Assembly: GCA_028873865.1 (NCBI GenBank)
Contig: JAPPNI010000034.1
Coordinates: forward strand, 92,742 to 156,741
Direction: 5' to 3'
Origin: Chloroflexota bacterium
Lineage (GTDB): Bacteria > Chloroflexota > Dehalococcoidia > Bin125
DNA length: 64,000 nucleotides
The notes under the pieces are model-generated. The model searched no databases and was not told the DNA's origin. It worked only from the letters and a program-made list of their open reading frames with translations. Made by a program: the position numbers and the translations under genes. This document shows, in pieces, positions 24,611 to 32,674 of the stretch (within the stretch, counting starts at the first letter, position 1; every line of letters begins with the position of its first letter).

Positions 24611-25748
24611 GTGGCTGATGTTGATGAACTGCGCAGCACGCTGGAGGCGCTGGCTGAGCAATTGAGCGACGTTCTGGAGCGTCTTTGACCTGCCCGCAGT
24701 AGAGGCCGAAGGCTCCCGCCTGGAGTCCGCCTCGACCGCCGCTGGATTCTGGGATGATCCGGAGCGCGCTCGCTCGGTGATGAAACGGTTGTCCTCGCGG
24801 CAGCGCACGATCGAAGTCTGGCGTGGACTGGAAAATCGCGTCGACGAGGCGGTCGAGTTGCTCGAGCTGGCGGACGATGACGAGCTGGCAGCGGATCTGG
24901 CGACCGAGGCGGCCGCGATCGGTGAAGAGATCGAGCGTCGCTCGTTCGAGCTGGCCTTCTCGGGACCCTACGACGATCGCTCGGCGGTGATCTCGATTTA
25001 CGCCGGATCGGGCGGCATCGACTCGCAAGACTGGACCGAAATGCTGCTGCGCATGTACCAGCGCTGGTCCGAGCGGGCTGGCTTCGACGTCGATCTCGTC
25101 GACCTGGTCGAGGGCGAAGAGGCTGGCTTGAAATCCGCCATGCTCGAGGTGCGAGGTGAATCGGAAGGCGGCGGCGCATACGGCTGGCTGCGTTCCGAGC
25201 ACGGCGTACACCGGCTGGTGCGGATCTCGCCGTTCGATCAGAACCACGCCCGGCACACGTCTTTCGCCCGCGTGGAGATCATGCCGGAGACCGAAGGCGC
25301 GGCCGAGGTAGAGATCGACGACGATGACATCAAGATCGATGTCTACCGCGCCTCGGGCAACGGCGGTCAGAACGTGCAAAAGAACTCCACCGCGGTGCGG
25401 ATCACGCACTTGCCGACCGGCTTCGTCGTGAGTTGCCAGAACGAGCGCTCGCTGCGGCGCAACCGCGAGTCGGCGATGCGTGTCCTGGAGGCTCGATTGC
25501 TGATGCTTGAGGAGCAGAAGCGCGAGGAAGAGCGCCTGGCGATCCGCGGTGACCACATCGAAGCCGGCTGGGGCAATCAGATCCGTTCCTACGTCCTGCA
25601 GCCCTACCGAATGGTCAAGGACTTACGCACCCAGCATGAGACCTCGGACGCCGACCGCGTTCTTGACGGCGATATCGAGGAGTTCCTGCGCGCCTCGCTC
25701 CAACATCAAATCGGCCAGCAAGCCAAGCGCGAGGGAGCGGTCGCATGA
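24611..25748 (+). CDS. prfB: peptide chain release factor 2, made by +1 frameshift
   Basis: A GTG at 24611 opens a 25-codon frame that ends CTT TGA at 24683-24688. A +1 shift at CTTTGAC continues in the next frame to 25748, giving ~378 residues. The join reads SDVLERL then DLPAVEAEGSRL. RF2 hallmarks follow: the SPF anticodon-like loop in VRISPFDQNHARHTSFA and the GGQ loop in ASGNGGQNVQKNSTAVR that triggers peptide release. The product ends translation at UGA and UAA, and low RF2 promotes its own frameshift. The stop overlaps the next gene (ATGA). Confidence 0.93.
24676..24689 (+). promoter_or_regulatory. prfB: programmed +1 frameshift site of prfB
   Basis: GGAG at 24676-24679 is the internal Shine-Dalgarno-like element, three bases before the slippery CTT (24683-24685), followed by the UGA stop and a C (CTTTGAC). 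This is the canonical RF2 autoregulatory arrangement. Confidence 0.92.
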
Positions 25749-27247
25749 GACGGCCGGGATTGCTGCTGCTGGTCGTCGCGTTGACGGGCTTCGTCTGCGC
25801 GGGACTTGTCGGGGTGGCTGCGATTGATGCGCAGTCGGCTGAGGATGGCCCGACGGTACAGGGCACGCGCTTCGAAAACTCCTGGCCGGACTCCGTCGTC
25901 GTGACGGCGCTGGTCGGCGACGCCGGCGAGATTGAGTCTGCGACCTTCCTCTACGCGATCTTGCCTGAAGGCGCTCTGACTCGCGAAGCGGCTGAGATCG
26001 ACCAGGGCGATGTCACCCGTATTCGCGCCGAGTTCCCCACTCGAAACCCCCGGCTCTGGATCCCTGCCGGCGCCGATTTCGAGTGGCGCTGGGAGTTCGT
26101 CTACACCTCGGGCGAAACGTTTGAGACCGAGCCGCAGATCTGGCGCTATGAAGATCCCCGGTTCGAATGGCAATCCCTCACGGAAGGCGATCTTGAGGTC
26201 GCCTGGTACCACGACCGCGGCGTCGCCGAGACGATGCTTCGCGAGGGGCTCCAGGCGTTGGAGGAAATCTCACCGTTCCTGGGACTTGAGGAGTTGATTC
26301 CGATCAAGGTCTACGTCTGGGCCAACACGGAGGATGCGCGCCAGGTCGAGCGGATTCAGTCGGAGCGATTCGAGGAATCGGTGCTCACCGGCGGCACGCG
26401 AGTCCTGGCCGACCTCGTCCACATCTACCAGCCCACCCGCTGGGTCGTGCGCCATGAGTTGACGCACGTGCTGACCAAGCTCGCGGGCGAGGGTCCATAC
26501 GGCGATCTGCCCGCCTGGCTGGACGAGGGCATGGCGACGCTCGCCGAGGGCGACTGGCTGGAGCGTCGCGGCGGGGCCTTGCAGTATGCGATCAACAACG
26601 ACCTGGTGCTGTCGCTGCGCAGCATGGAGTCTCCCTCCAACGTTCCTGGCTCTGTTGACATCTTTTATGGGCAGTCGGCGGCGGTTGTCCTCTATCTGCT
26701 CGGCGAGTACGGCAACGAGAAAATGAACGAGCTGTTCGCCACATTCAAGGAGGGTTCTTCGGTTGAGGACGCACTGGACAAGGTCTACGGACTGACCCGC
26801 GACGGGTTGGACAATGATTGGCGAGCCTCCGTTGGACTCGCTCCGCGAGAGCAGGGAGAGGACCGTTCGACGACGATCGAGGACGAGGTGATCGCGGGAC
26901 CGGAAGTCGCCGAGGACGAGCAATCAAGCAACGAGCAGACGGAGAGCCAGGCGGAGCGGTCGACCGGCGAAGCGGATCAGGCGCAACAGCCCGCCCGGCA
27001 GGCGGAACAAGCCTCACAGGACGAATCATCGGAAACCGACAGACAATCGACCGCTAGCCGCACTGAAGGGGAAATCGCCGAGCGAAAAGCGGAGATTCAG
27101 CAGCGGCAAGACCAACGTCGCAGCGGTCCGGTCTTCGAGGTTCCTGCGCCGTTCCCATGGGAGTACCCGCTGATTGGCATTGCCGGAGGGTTGGTGCTGC
27201 TGAGCGGCTTGCTGCTGGTCCGGGTGTTGACGCCGCGGCGGGACTGA
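25745..27247 (+). CDS. Peptidase-MA-like zinc metalloprotease, membrane-anchored
   Basis: A 500-residue protein with an N-terminal signal (LLLLVVALTGFVCAGLVGVA). An extracytoplasmic gluzincin domain has zinc motif VVRHELTHVLTKLAGE near residue 235 and the third ligand in LPAWLDEGMATLAEG near 258. A ~130-residue acidic, Gln/Ser-rich linker with coiled coil follows, then a C-terminal transmembrane helix (LIGIAGGLVLLSGLLLVRVL). The HExxH...E set is complete, so it should be active outside the membrane. The inactive relative at 15196 has the same plan. The start overlaps prfB (ATGA). Confidence 0.85.
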   Translation: MRRPGLLLLVVALTGFVCAGLVGVAAIDAQSAEDGPTVQGTRFENSWPDSVVVTALVGDAGEIESATFLYAILPEGALTREAAEIDQGDVTRIRAEFPTRNPRLWIPAGADFEWRWEFVYTSGETFETEPQIWRYEDPRFEWQSLTEGDLEVAWYHDRGVAETMLREGLQALEEISPFLGLEELIPIKVYVWANTEDARQVERIQSERFEESVLTGGTRVLADLVHIYQPTRWVVRHELTHVLTKLAGEGPYGDLPAWLDEGMATLAEGDWLERRGGALQYAINNDLVLSLRSMESPSNVPGSVDIFYGQSAAVVLYLLGEYGNEKMNELFATFKEGSSVEDALDKVYGLTRDGLDNDWRASVGLAPREQGEDRSTTIEDEVIAGPEVAEDEQSSNEQTESQAERSTGEADQAQQPARQAEQASQDESSETDRQSTASRTEGEIAERKAEIQQRQDQRRSGPVFEVPAPFPWEYPLIGIAGGLVLLSGLLLVRVLTPRRD

Positions 27248-27368
27248 GCCGACAGAGCACCAGACGATACCCACGCCCGCCGATATCCCGACGCGCTCGG
27301 CGCCATGCCCGAGCAACACGGTTGTCGTGCTATCGGGCGGAAACGGCGAACTGGGGCAACGAGACCAA

Positions 27369-28265
27369 CTAGCGCTGTTGCGAGATGCGGGCTGCACGGG
27401 TGACATTGTTGAGGAGCATCGCGACTGTCATCGGGCCGACTCCACCCGGTACTGGCGTGATCGCCCCTGCCACCTCGGAGACCGAGTCAAAGTCAACGTC
27501 GCCGACCAGCCGGTAGCCGCGCTTTCGGGTCACGTCATCGACGCGGTTGACCCCGACATCAATCACCGTGACTCCCGCGCGAACCATGCCTGCGGTGATC
27601 GTCCCCGGACGGCCCGTGGCGGCGACGAGAATGTCGGCTTCTCTGGTGATTGCGGGCAGGTCGATGGTGTTCGTATGGCAGACCGTCACGGTCGCGTTGG
27701 CGCCCTGACGTTTCTGGGCGAGCATCGCCGCCAGCGGCATCCCGACCAGCCGGCTGCGTCCGACGATGACCACGTGTTTGCCGGCGGGATCGGCACCGCT
27801 GCGCACGAGTAGCTGCTGCACGCCGTGGGGCGTTGCGGGCAGATAACGCTCGCGTCCCTGCAGGATTCGACCCTGATTGGCCGGGTGCAGGCCGTCGACA
27901 TCCTTGAGTGGATCGATTCGCTCCAGCAGGACGTCGGAATGTACGCCTTCGGGGACGGGGAGCTGGAGGATGACACCGTGAACGTCGGGATCGGCGTTGA
28001 GCAGATCGATGCGGTCCCGGATCCGGCGTTCGGTCTGCTGTGGTTCAGGGTCGGCTTCGATCTTGTGGATGACGACCTTGATCCCCGTCTCCTGACCGGC
28101 CCGTTGCTTGCCGGTCACGTACGACGCGGACGCCGGATTGTCGCCAACGAGGATGACTGCGAGATGGGGTAACAGTCCGCCGGCGATCATGTCTTCGACC
28201 TGCCGGGTCAGCGCCTCGCGGATACCGGCGGCAATGGCAGCGCCATCAATGATCGTGGCCGTCAT
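27369..28265 (-). CDS. folD: methylenetetrahydrofolate dehydrogenase/cyclohydrolase
   Basis: A 298-residue bifunctional enzyme started at the ATG at 28265. It interconverts 5,10-methylene-, methenyl- and 10-formyl-tetrahydrofolate. The motifs are complete: ASASYVTGKQRAGQETGI with the catalytic Tyr and Lys near residue 50, GVILQLPVPEGV near 95, VVIVGRSRLVGMPLA near 160 for NADP, and ITPVPGGVGPMTVAMLL near 268. Length is normal. It is convergent with the Peptidase-MA-like gene (121-bp gap with no clear terminator) and divergent from acpS. Confidence 0.95.
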   Translation of the reverse strand: MTATIIDGAAIAAGIREALTRQVEDMIAGGLLPHLAVILVGDNPASASYVTGKQRAGQETGIKVVIHKIEADPEPQQTERRIRDRIDLLNADPDVHGVILQLPVPEGVHSDVLLERIDPLKDVDGLHPANQGRILQGRERYLPATPHGVQQLLVRSGADPAGKHVVIVGRSRLVGMPLAAMLAQKRQGANATVTVCHTNTIDLPAITREADILVAATGRPGTITAGMVRAGVTVIDVGVNRVDDVTRKRGYRLVGDVDFDSVSEVAGAITPVPGGVGPMTVAMLLNNVTRAARISQQR

Positions 28266-28339
28266 ACGCTCAGGGTATGCCAGAGCTGGTTGATGAAGTG
28301 TGACCTGGCGCCGCCGGCACGTTGATAGGCTGCGAAACA

Positions 28340-28726
28340 ATGTTCGGCGACCTGACCTGCGGCGTGGACTTACTGCTGATTGAGCGCTTCGAGAGCGTGC
28401 TCAATCGGCATCCGGACCGTTTCCCCCGGCGCATTCTGACCGACCGGGAACGTGAGTACTGCGGCGATCGGCTGGCCGAGATGGCGGTCCGTTTCGCCGG
28501 CAAAGAGGCGGTGATGAAGTGTCTCGGCACGGGCGTGCGAGGCGTGAAGTGGAAGGAAATCGAAATCCTGGCCAACGCGCGAGGCAAGCCGATCGTCATC
28601 CTGCACGGAGGCGCCCGCGACCGGGCGCGCGAGATCGGGCTGGAGCGAATCGAGATTAGCCTGACCCACGAGAAGAACATGGTCTGTGCATTTGCGGTGG
28701 GGCAACCGAAACTGGGAAGCCAATAG
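28340..28726 (+). CDS. acpS: holo-[acyl-carrier-protein] synthase
   Basis: A 128-residue enzyme that moves 4'-phosphopantetheine from CoA to the acyl carrier protein. Motifs are CGVDLLLIERFESVL with the Mg-binding Asp near residue 9, and AVRFAGKEAVMKCLGTG near 55 with the second acidic ligand. GTGVRGVKWKEIEIL and LTHEKNMVCAFAV complete the fold. TAGGCT lies 8 bases upstream of the ATG and may be a -10 box of a short-leader transcript. It forms an operon with nnrD (12-bp gap). Confidence 0.93.
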   Translation: MFGDLTCGVDLLLIERFESVLNRHPDRFPRRILTDREREYCGDRLAEMAVRFAGKEAVMKCLGTGVRGVKWKEIEILANARGKPIVILHGGARDRAREIGLERIEISLTHEKNMVCAFAVGQPKLGSQ

Positions 28727-28737
28727 GGAGACGGACG

Positions 28738-30423
28738 ATGAAACTGCTGACGTCGGCGGAGATGCGGGAACTGGAAGCGCGGGCCGAGGCGGCGGGCGTC
28801 TCGACGGACACCTTGATGGAGAACGCCGGGCTGGCCGTGGCCCAGGAGATCTGGATGCAACTGGGTTCGCTCGAGGATCGGCGAATCGCGGTGTTGGTGG
28901 GATCGGGCAACAACGGCGGCGACGGTCTCGTCGCGGCGCGTCACCTGTTCGAGTGGGGAGCTCAGGTCCGCGTCTATGCATTGCGCGAGCGGAGCGACAG
29001 CCAGTGGACTCAGACGGTGGACATGGGGGTGCCCTGCGGCAGCGTAAACAAGGACGAGGACTTCGAGGCTCTGGAGGCCTTGCTGTCGGGCGCCGAGGCG
29101 ATCGTCGATGCCTTGCTCGGGACCGGTTCGTCACGACCGATCGAGGGCGACCTTGCCCAGATCATGACCCGCCTCGCCGCGATTCGATCACGCACGGTGA
29201 AGCCAAAGCTGGTGGCTGTCGACCTGCCCACCGGTCTTGACGCCGACAGCGGCCGGCTTGATCCGCTGGCGGTCGCGGCCGACGAGACGGTCACCTTCCA
29301 TGCGCCGAAGGTCGGGCTCTACATGCAGCCGGGCGCGTCGGCTGCGGGCTCGGTGCAGCAGGTCGAGATTGGCATTCCCGCCGGCCTGGACGAGGATTTA
29401 CAGACCGAAGTGCTCGAGCGCCGAGCGGCCAAGGCGCTCCTGCCGGATCGCCCGGCGGACGGGCACAAAGGGACGTTCGGTCGCGTGTTGGTGATCGCCG
29501 GCTCGGCCCGATATCCCGGCGCGGCGATCCTGGCGGCGCGCGCTGCGTACCGCGCCGGCGCAGGGCTGGTGACCATCGCCACCCCGCAATCGATCGCTTC
29601 GCACATGGTCGCTGCGGTGCCGGAGGCGACGCTGTTGCCCCTGCCGGAATACGACGATGGCGTGATTTCCGGCTTTGCTGCCTGGGAAGTCGTTCGGGAC
29701 GAGCTGCCCGGCGTCGACTCAGTCGTGATCGGCTGCGGTTTCGGACGACACGACCACAGCGGCAAGTTTGTGCGCGAGTTCCTCATCTCACCGGAAGTGG
29801 GCATGGTCAAGGGAGTCGTGGTCGACGCGGACGGACTGAATCTGCTGGCGGCGGACATGTCCGGACTACCGAGCGCCGTCGCGCCGGTCGTGCTGACCCC
29901 GCATCCGGGGGAGATGGGCACCCTGACCGGGATGACCGCGGACGATGTCCAGCGTCAGCGCCTGACGCTCTCGCGAGATTGCGCAGCCGAGTGGAACTGC
30001 CATGTCGTGCTCAAGGGCGCCAACACCGTCGTAGCCACCCCCGACCATCGGGCGCGCGTGTCGGAGGTCGCCCAGCCGGCCCTCGCGACGGCCGGAACCG
30101 GGGATGTGTTGAGCGGAGCAATCGGCGCACTGATCGCCCAGGGGCTCGAACCGTTTGACGCAGCCACATTGGGGGTCTATCTCCACGGTGACGCCGGCAA
30201 TCGTGCCGCCCGAGCGCGGGGAACGATCGGAGTGACAGCCGGAGACGTTGCCGATCAACTCGCCATGGCGGCAAGATCGCTGGCCGGCGAGGAGCCCGTC
30301 GAGGCGCCCTCCATGGGCGGCGGCTTCGGGATGGGCGCTGGGGACGTCGGTGGACTCGGACAACTGGCGGGGGCCGGAGGTCTGGGTGGCGGACTGGAGG
30401 GCTTGCTGGGCGGCCAGCAATGA
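28738..30423 (+). CDS. nnrD: bifunctional NAD(P)H-hydrate repair enzyme
   Basis: A 561-residue fusion. Residues ~1-215 are the YjeF_N epimerase domain (VLVGSGNNGGDGLVAARHL, VDLPTGLDADSGR). Residues ~225-520 are the ADP-dependent dehydratase with ribokinase-like fold (VLVIAGSARYPGAAILAARA, VLTPHPGEMGTLTG, VLKGANTVVATPD, ATAGTGDVLSGAIGALIAQG). Together they repair damaged NADH and NADPH hydrates. After the second domain there is an unusual ~40-residue Gly-rich tail with GGGFGMGAGDVGGLG-type repeats, not part of the standard fold. It follows acpS. Confidence 0.93.
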   Translation: MKLLTSAEMRELEARAEAAGVSTDTLMENAGLAVAQEIWMQLGSLEDRRIAVLVGSGNNGGDGLVAARHLFEWGAQVRVYALRERSDSQWTQTVDMGVPCGSVNKDEDFEALEALLSGAEAIVDALLGTGSSRPIEGDLAQIMTRLAAIRSRTVKPKLVAVDLPTGLDADSGRLDPLAVAADETVTFHAPKVGLYMQPGASAAGSVQQVEIGIPAGLDEDLQTEVLERRAAKALLPDRPADGHKGTFGRVLVIAGSARYPGAAILAARAAYRAGAGLVTIATPQSIASHMVAAVPEATLLPLPEYDDGVISGFAAWEVVRDELPGVDSVVIGCGFGRHDHSGKFVREFLISPEVGMVKGVVVDADGLNLLAADMSGLPSAVAPVVLTPHPGEMGTLTGMTADDVQRQRLTLSRDCAAEWNCHVVLKGANTVVATPDHRARVSEVAQPALATAGTGDVLSGAIGALIAQGLEPFDAATLGVYLHGDAGNRAARARGTIGVTAGDVADQLAMAARSLAGEEPVEAPSMGGGFGMGAGDVGGLGQLAGAGGLGGGLEGLLGGQQ

Positions 30424-30487
30424 CCTCACACCTGGTTGATCTGTAGCCTCAGGGAAGCCGGGACGTTGCAGAGAGAGGAGCAGCCTC

Positions 30488-30814
30488 GTGTCGCGAGTGA
30501 GTTTCAACTGCACGATGCAGGAAGGGCAGATCGGCGAGGAATTGCGAGCGAAGCTGGCTGTCGCTCTCCAGCAGATCACTGAGGACGTGCTCGGCGAGTC
30601 GCCCGACGACGTACCGGTGACGTTCTCCAACATTCCCAGTGGATTCGGATTCCGCGGCGGCGAACCGTCCACGACCTCGCTGGTGCGAGGCAGCATCGTC
30701 GGCGGGGTAACCCAGGAAGTGCGCGAGGACCTGATGCGCCGGATCTGCGACCGCTGGATGGAAATCAGCGGCTGCACGGTCGACGAGCTCGTGGTGTCGG
30801 CCCGCGATGTCTAG
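30488..30814 (+). CDS. tautomerase-fold protein without N-terminal Pro
   Basis: A 108-residue protein from a GTG start with AGAGAGGAG upstream. The pattern CTMQEGQIGEELRAKLAVAL and VTFSNIPSGFGFRGGEPST, ending GCTVDELVVSARDV, fits 4-oxalocrotonate-tautomerase-like proteins. However, the residue after the initiator is Ser (MSRVSFN), not the catalytic Pro-1 that the superfamily uses as its base. It could be a non-catalytic or re-purposed member. Its neighbour at 30866 is a Pro-1 tautomerase, so the two may work as a pair. Confidence 0.65.
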   Translation: MSRVSFNCTMQEGQIGEELRAKLAVALQQITEDVLGESPDDVPVTFSNIPSGFGFRGGEPSTTSLVRGSIVGGVTQEVREDLMRRICDRWMEISGCTVDELVVSARDV

Positions 30815-30865
30815 TCGCGTGGGATAGCATGGTTTGGAACTCTGCGACGAGAGAGGAAGTCTGAG

Positions 30866-31261
30866 ATGCCGTATTACCGTTGCGTGGTCCCCAAGGACTC
30901 CGTTCCTTACGAGCAGCGGGCAGCAGTGGCCAAGGCATTCACTGACATTCACTGCGGCAACACCGGCGCGCCGCGCAGCTTCGTCCATGTTGTGTTCGAC
31001 GAGGCCGACGACCGCTGGGACACTCCCTACTTCCTCGACGGCGGCAACCGGGCCGGGCGCTCCGAAGAGGTCAAGGCCGAGTTGCTGAGCGACCTGATGA
31101 GCGCTTTCCGCGAGATCACTGGCGTGGCCTCGGACGACTTCAGCGGCCGCATCACCGAGGGGCCGGCGAAGTGGACGATGGAGGGCGGCATGGTCCTGCC
31201 CGAGCCGGGCGAAGAGACCGAAGAGTGGTACTCCCACGGTCAGGCCGCCGCCGGCGGATAG
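30866..31261 (+). CDS. tautomerase-superfamily protein, cis-CaaD-like
   Basis: A 131-residue protein. After Met removal it would start with Pro (MPYYRCVVPKD), the general base/acid of the superfamily. AVAKAFTDIHCGNTGAPRSF near residue 23 supplies a His, GGNRAGRSEE near 65 supplies Arg residues, and MEGGMVLPEPGEETEEWY near 108 matches the end of cis-3-chloroacrylic acid dehalogenase-like proteins. Such enzymes hydrate or isomerise small unsaturated acids. The ATG follows GAGAGAGG. Natural substrate unknown; dehalogenation is not implied. Confidence 0.8.
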   Translation: MPYYRCVVPKDSVPYEQRAAVAKAFTDIHCGNTGAPRSFVHVVFDEADDRWDTPYFLDGGNRAGRSEEVKAELLSDLMSAFREITGVASDDFSGRITEGPAKWTMEGGMVLPEPGEETEEWYSHGQAAAGG

Positions 31262-31411
31262 TTCCGCCTCGACGTTATCGATACTCAGGGACGGTTCGAT
31301 AGTCCGTCCGCGCCACCGCACGAACTTCGCCGACACGACCTCTGCCCACAGTGGAGCACTCGTAGCCCATTGAACGGGTAGGCTGAGAGCGCACTGATCT
31401 TTGGGGGCCTT

Positions 31412-32653
31412 ATGGACGAGCGCATTGTGGTGACGGGGATGGGCGCGGTCACGGCGGTCGGCGGTACGGCCGACGAAACATGGGATTCCCTCGTCTCCGG
31501 ACGCTCGGGCGTGACAGGCATTTCCATCTTCGATCCGTCGCGTCTGTCGGTCCGGTTTGCAGCCGAAATCAGCGACTGGAAGCCAGAGGAGTACATGCCG
31601 CGCAAGGACGCGCGGCGCATGGATCGCTACTCGCAGTTTGCAATCGTCGCATCGCGCGAGGCGGCGGCGAATGCCGGTTTCGACGACGGATTCGACGGCT
31701 CCGATCGAGCCGGGGTGATGATCGGAACCGGGATCGGCGGGATCTCCACCACCCAGGAGCAATTCCGCATCCTCGACTCGCGCGGGCCCGACCGCGTGTC
31801 TCCCTTTGCCGTGCCCATGATGCTGCCCAACATGGCTTCCGGACAGGTGTCAATCGCCCTGCAGGCGCGGGGGCCGAACCTGGCCCCGATGTCGGCCTGC
31901 TCCTCGGCGGCCGACGCCCTGGGCCTCGCCGCACAGACCATCATCCGCAACGAGGCAGATGTGATCGTCGTCGGCGGCGCTGAAGCGCCGCTCTGCGAAA
32001 TGGCGGTCGCCGGATTCGCCTCGGCGCGCGCACTCTCGTCGCGCAACGACGAGCCGGAAACCGCCTCGCGTCCGTTCGACGCCGAGCGCGATGGTTTCGT
32101 GATGGGCGAAGGGGCAGCGGTGATGGTGCTCGAACGGGCGGAGCACGCCACCGCTCGGGGCGCTGAGATCCTGGCCGAAGTCTGTGGTTACGGATCGGTC
32201 GGCGACGCCTATCACATTACCCAGCCGGCCGAAGGCGGCGACGGTGGCGTCCGGGCGATGTCGCTCGCGCTGGAGCGATCCGGAATCGCGCCTTCAGAGG
32301 TCGACTACGTCAACGCGCACGGAACGTCGACCCCGCTCAACGACAAGTTCGAGACGATGGCGATCAAGAGCGTGTTCGGCGAGGCGGCCTACGGGCTGTC
32401 GATCTCCTCGACCAAGTCGATGACCGGTCACCTGCTCGGCGCCGCCGGCGCGGTTGAGGCGCTCGCGACCATCGAAGCAGTCCGACGCGGCATGATCCCA
32501 CCGACGATCAACCTCAAGAACCCCGATCCCGATTGCGACCTCGACTACACGGCCAACGTCTGCCGGGAACGGGATGTGCGCGTCGCGATTTCGAATTCGA
32601 TGGGCTTCGGCGGACACAATGCCTGTCTGGTCTTCCGTCGCTGGGAGGACTGA
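31412..32653 (+). CDS. fabF: beta-ketoacyl-ACP synthase II
   Basis: A 413-residue condensing enzyme for fatty acid elongation, adding malonyl-ACP to acyl-ACP. The active-site Cys lies in MSACSSAADAL near residue 163; the two His are in VNAHGTSTPLND near 303 and STKSMTGHLLGAAGAVEA near 338. The N-terminus VVTGMGAVTAVGGTADETW is typical, and length is normal. No other fab genes adjoin it, although acpS lies 3 kb upstream. A TAGGCT hexamer lies 27 bases upstream. Confidence 0.93.
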   Translation: MDERIVVTGMGAVTAVGGTADETWDSLVSGRSGVTGISIFDPSRLSVRFAAEISDWKPEEYMPRKDARRMDRYSQFAIVASREAAANAGFDDGFDGSDRAGVMIGTGIGGISTTQEQFRILDSRGPDRVSPFAVPMMLPNMASGQVSIALQARGPNLAPMSACSSAADALGLAAQTIIRNEADVIVVGGAEAPLCEMAVAGFASARALSSRNDEPETASRPFDAERDGFVMGEGAAVMVLERAEHATARGAEILAEVCGYGSVGDAYHITQPAEGGDGGVRAMSLALERSGIAPSEVDYVNAHGTSTPLNDKFETMAIKSVFGEAAYGLSISSTKSMTGHLLGAAGAVEALATIEAVRRGMIPPTINLKNPDPDCDLDYTANVCRERDVRVAISNSMGFGGHNACLVFRRWED

Positions 32654-32674
32654 TCCGGCGGACGGGAGAACGCG

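Noticed and set aside
24777..25748. prfB as a single frame starting near 24777
   Set aside because: It lacks the N-terminal ~55 residues of RF2; the CTTTGAC frameshift site restores them.
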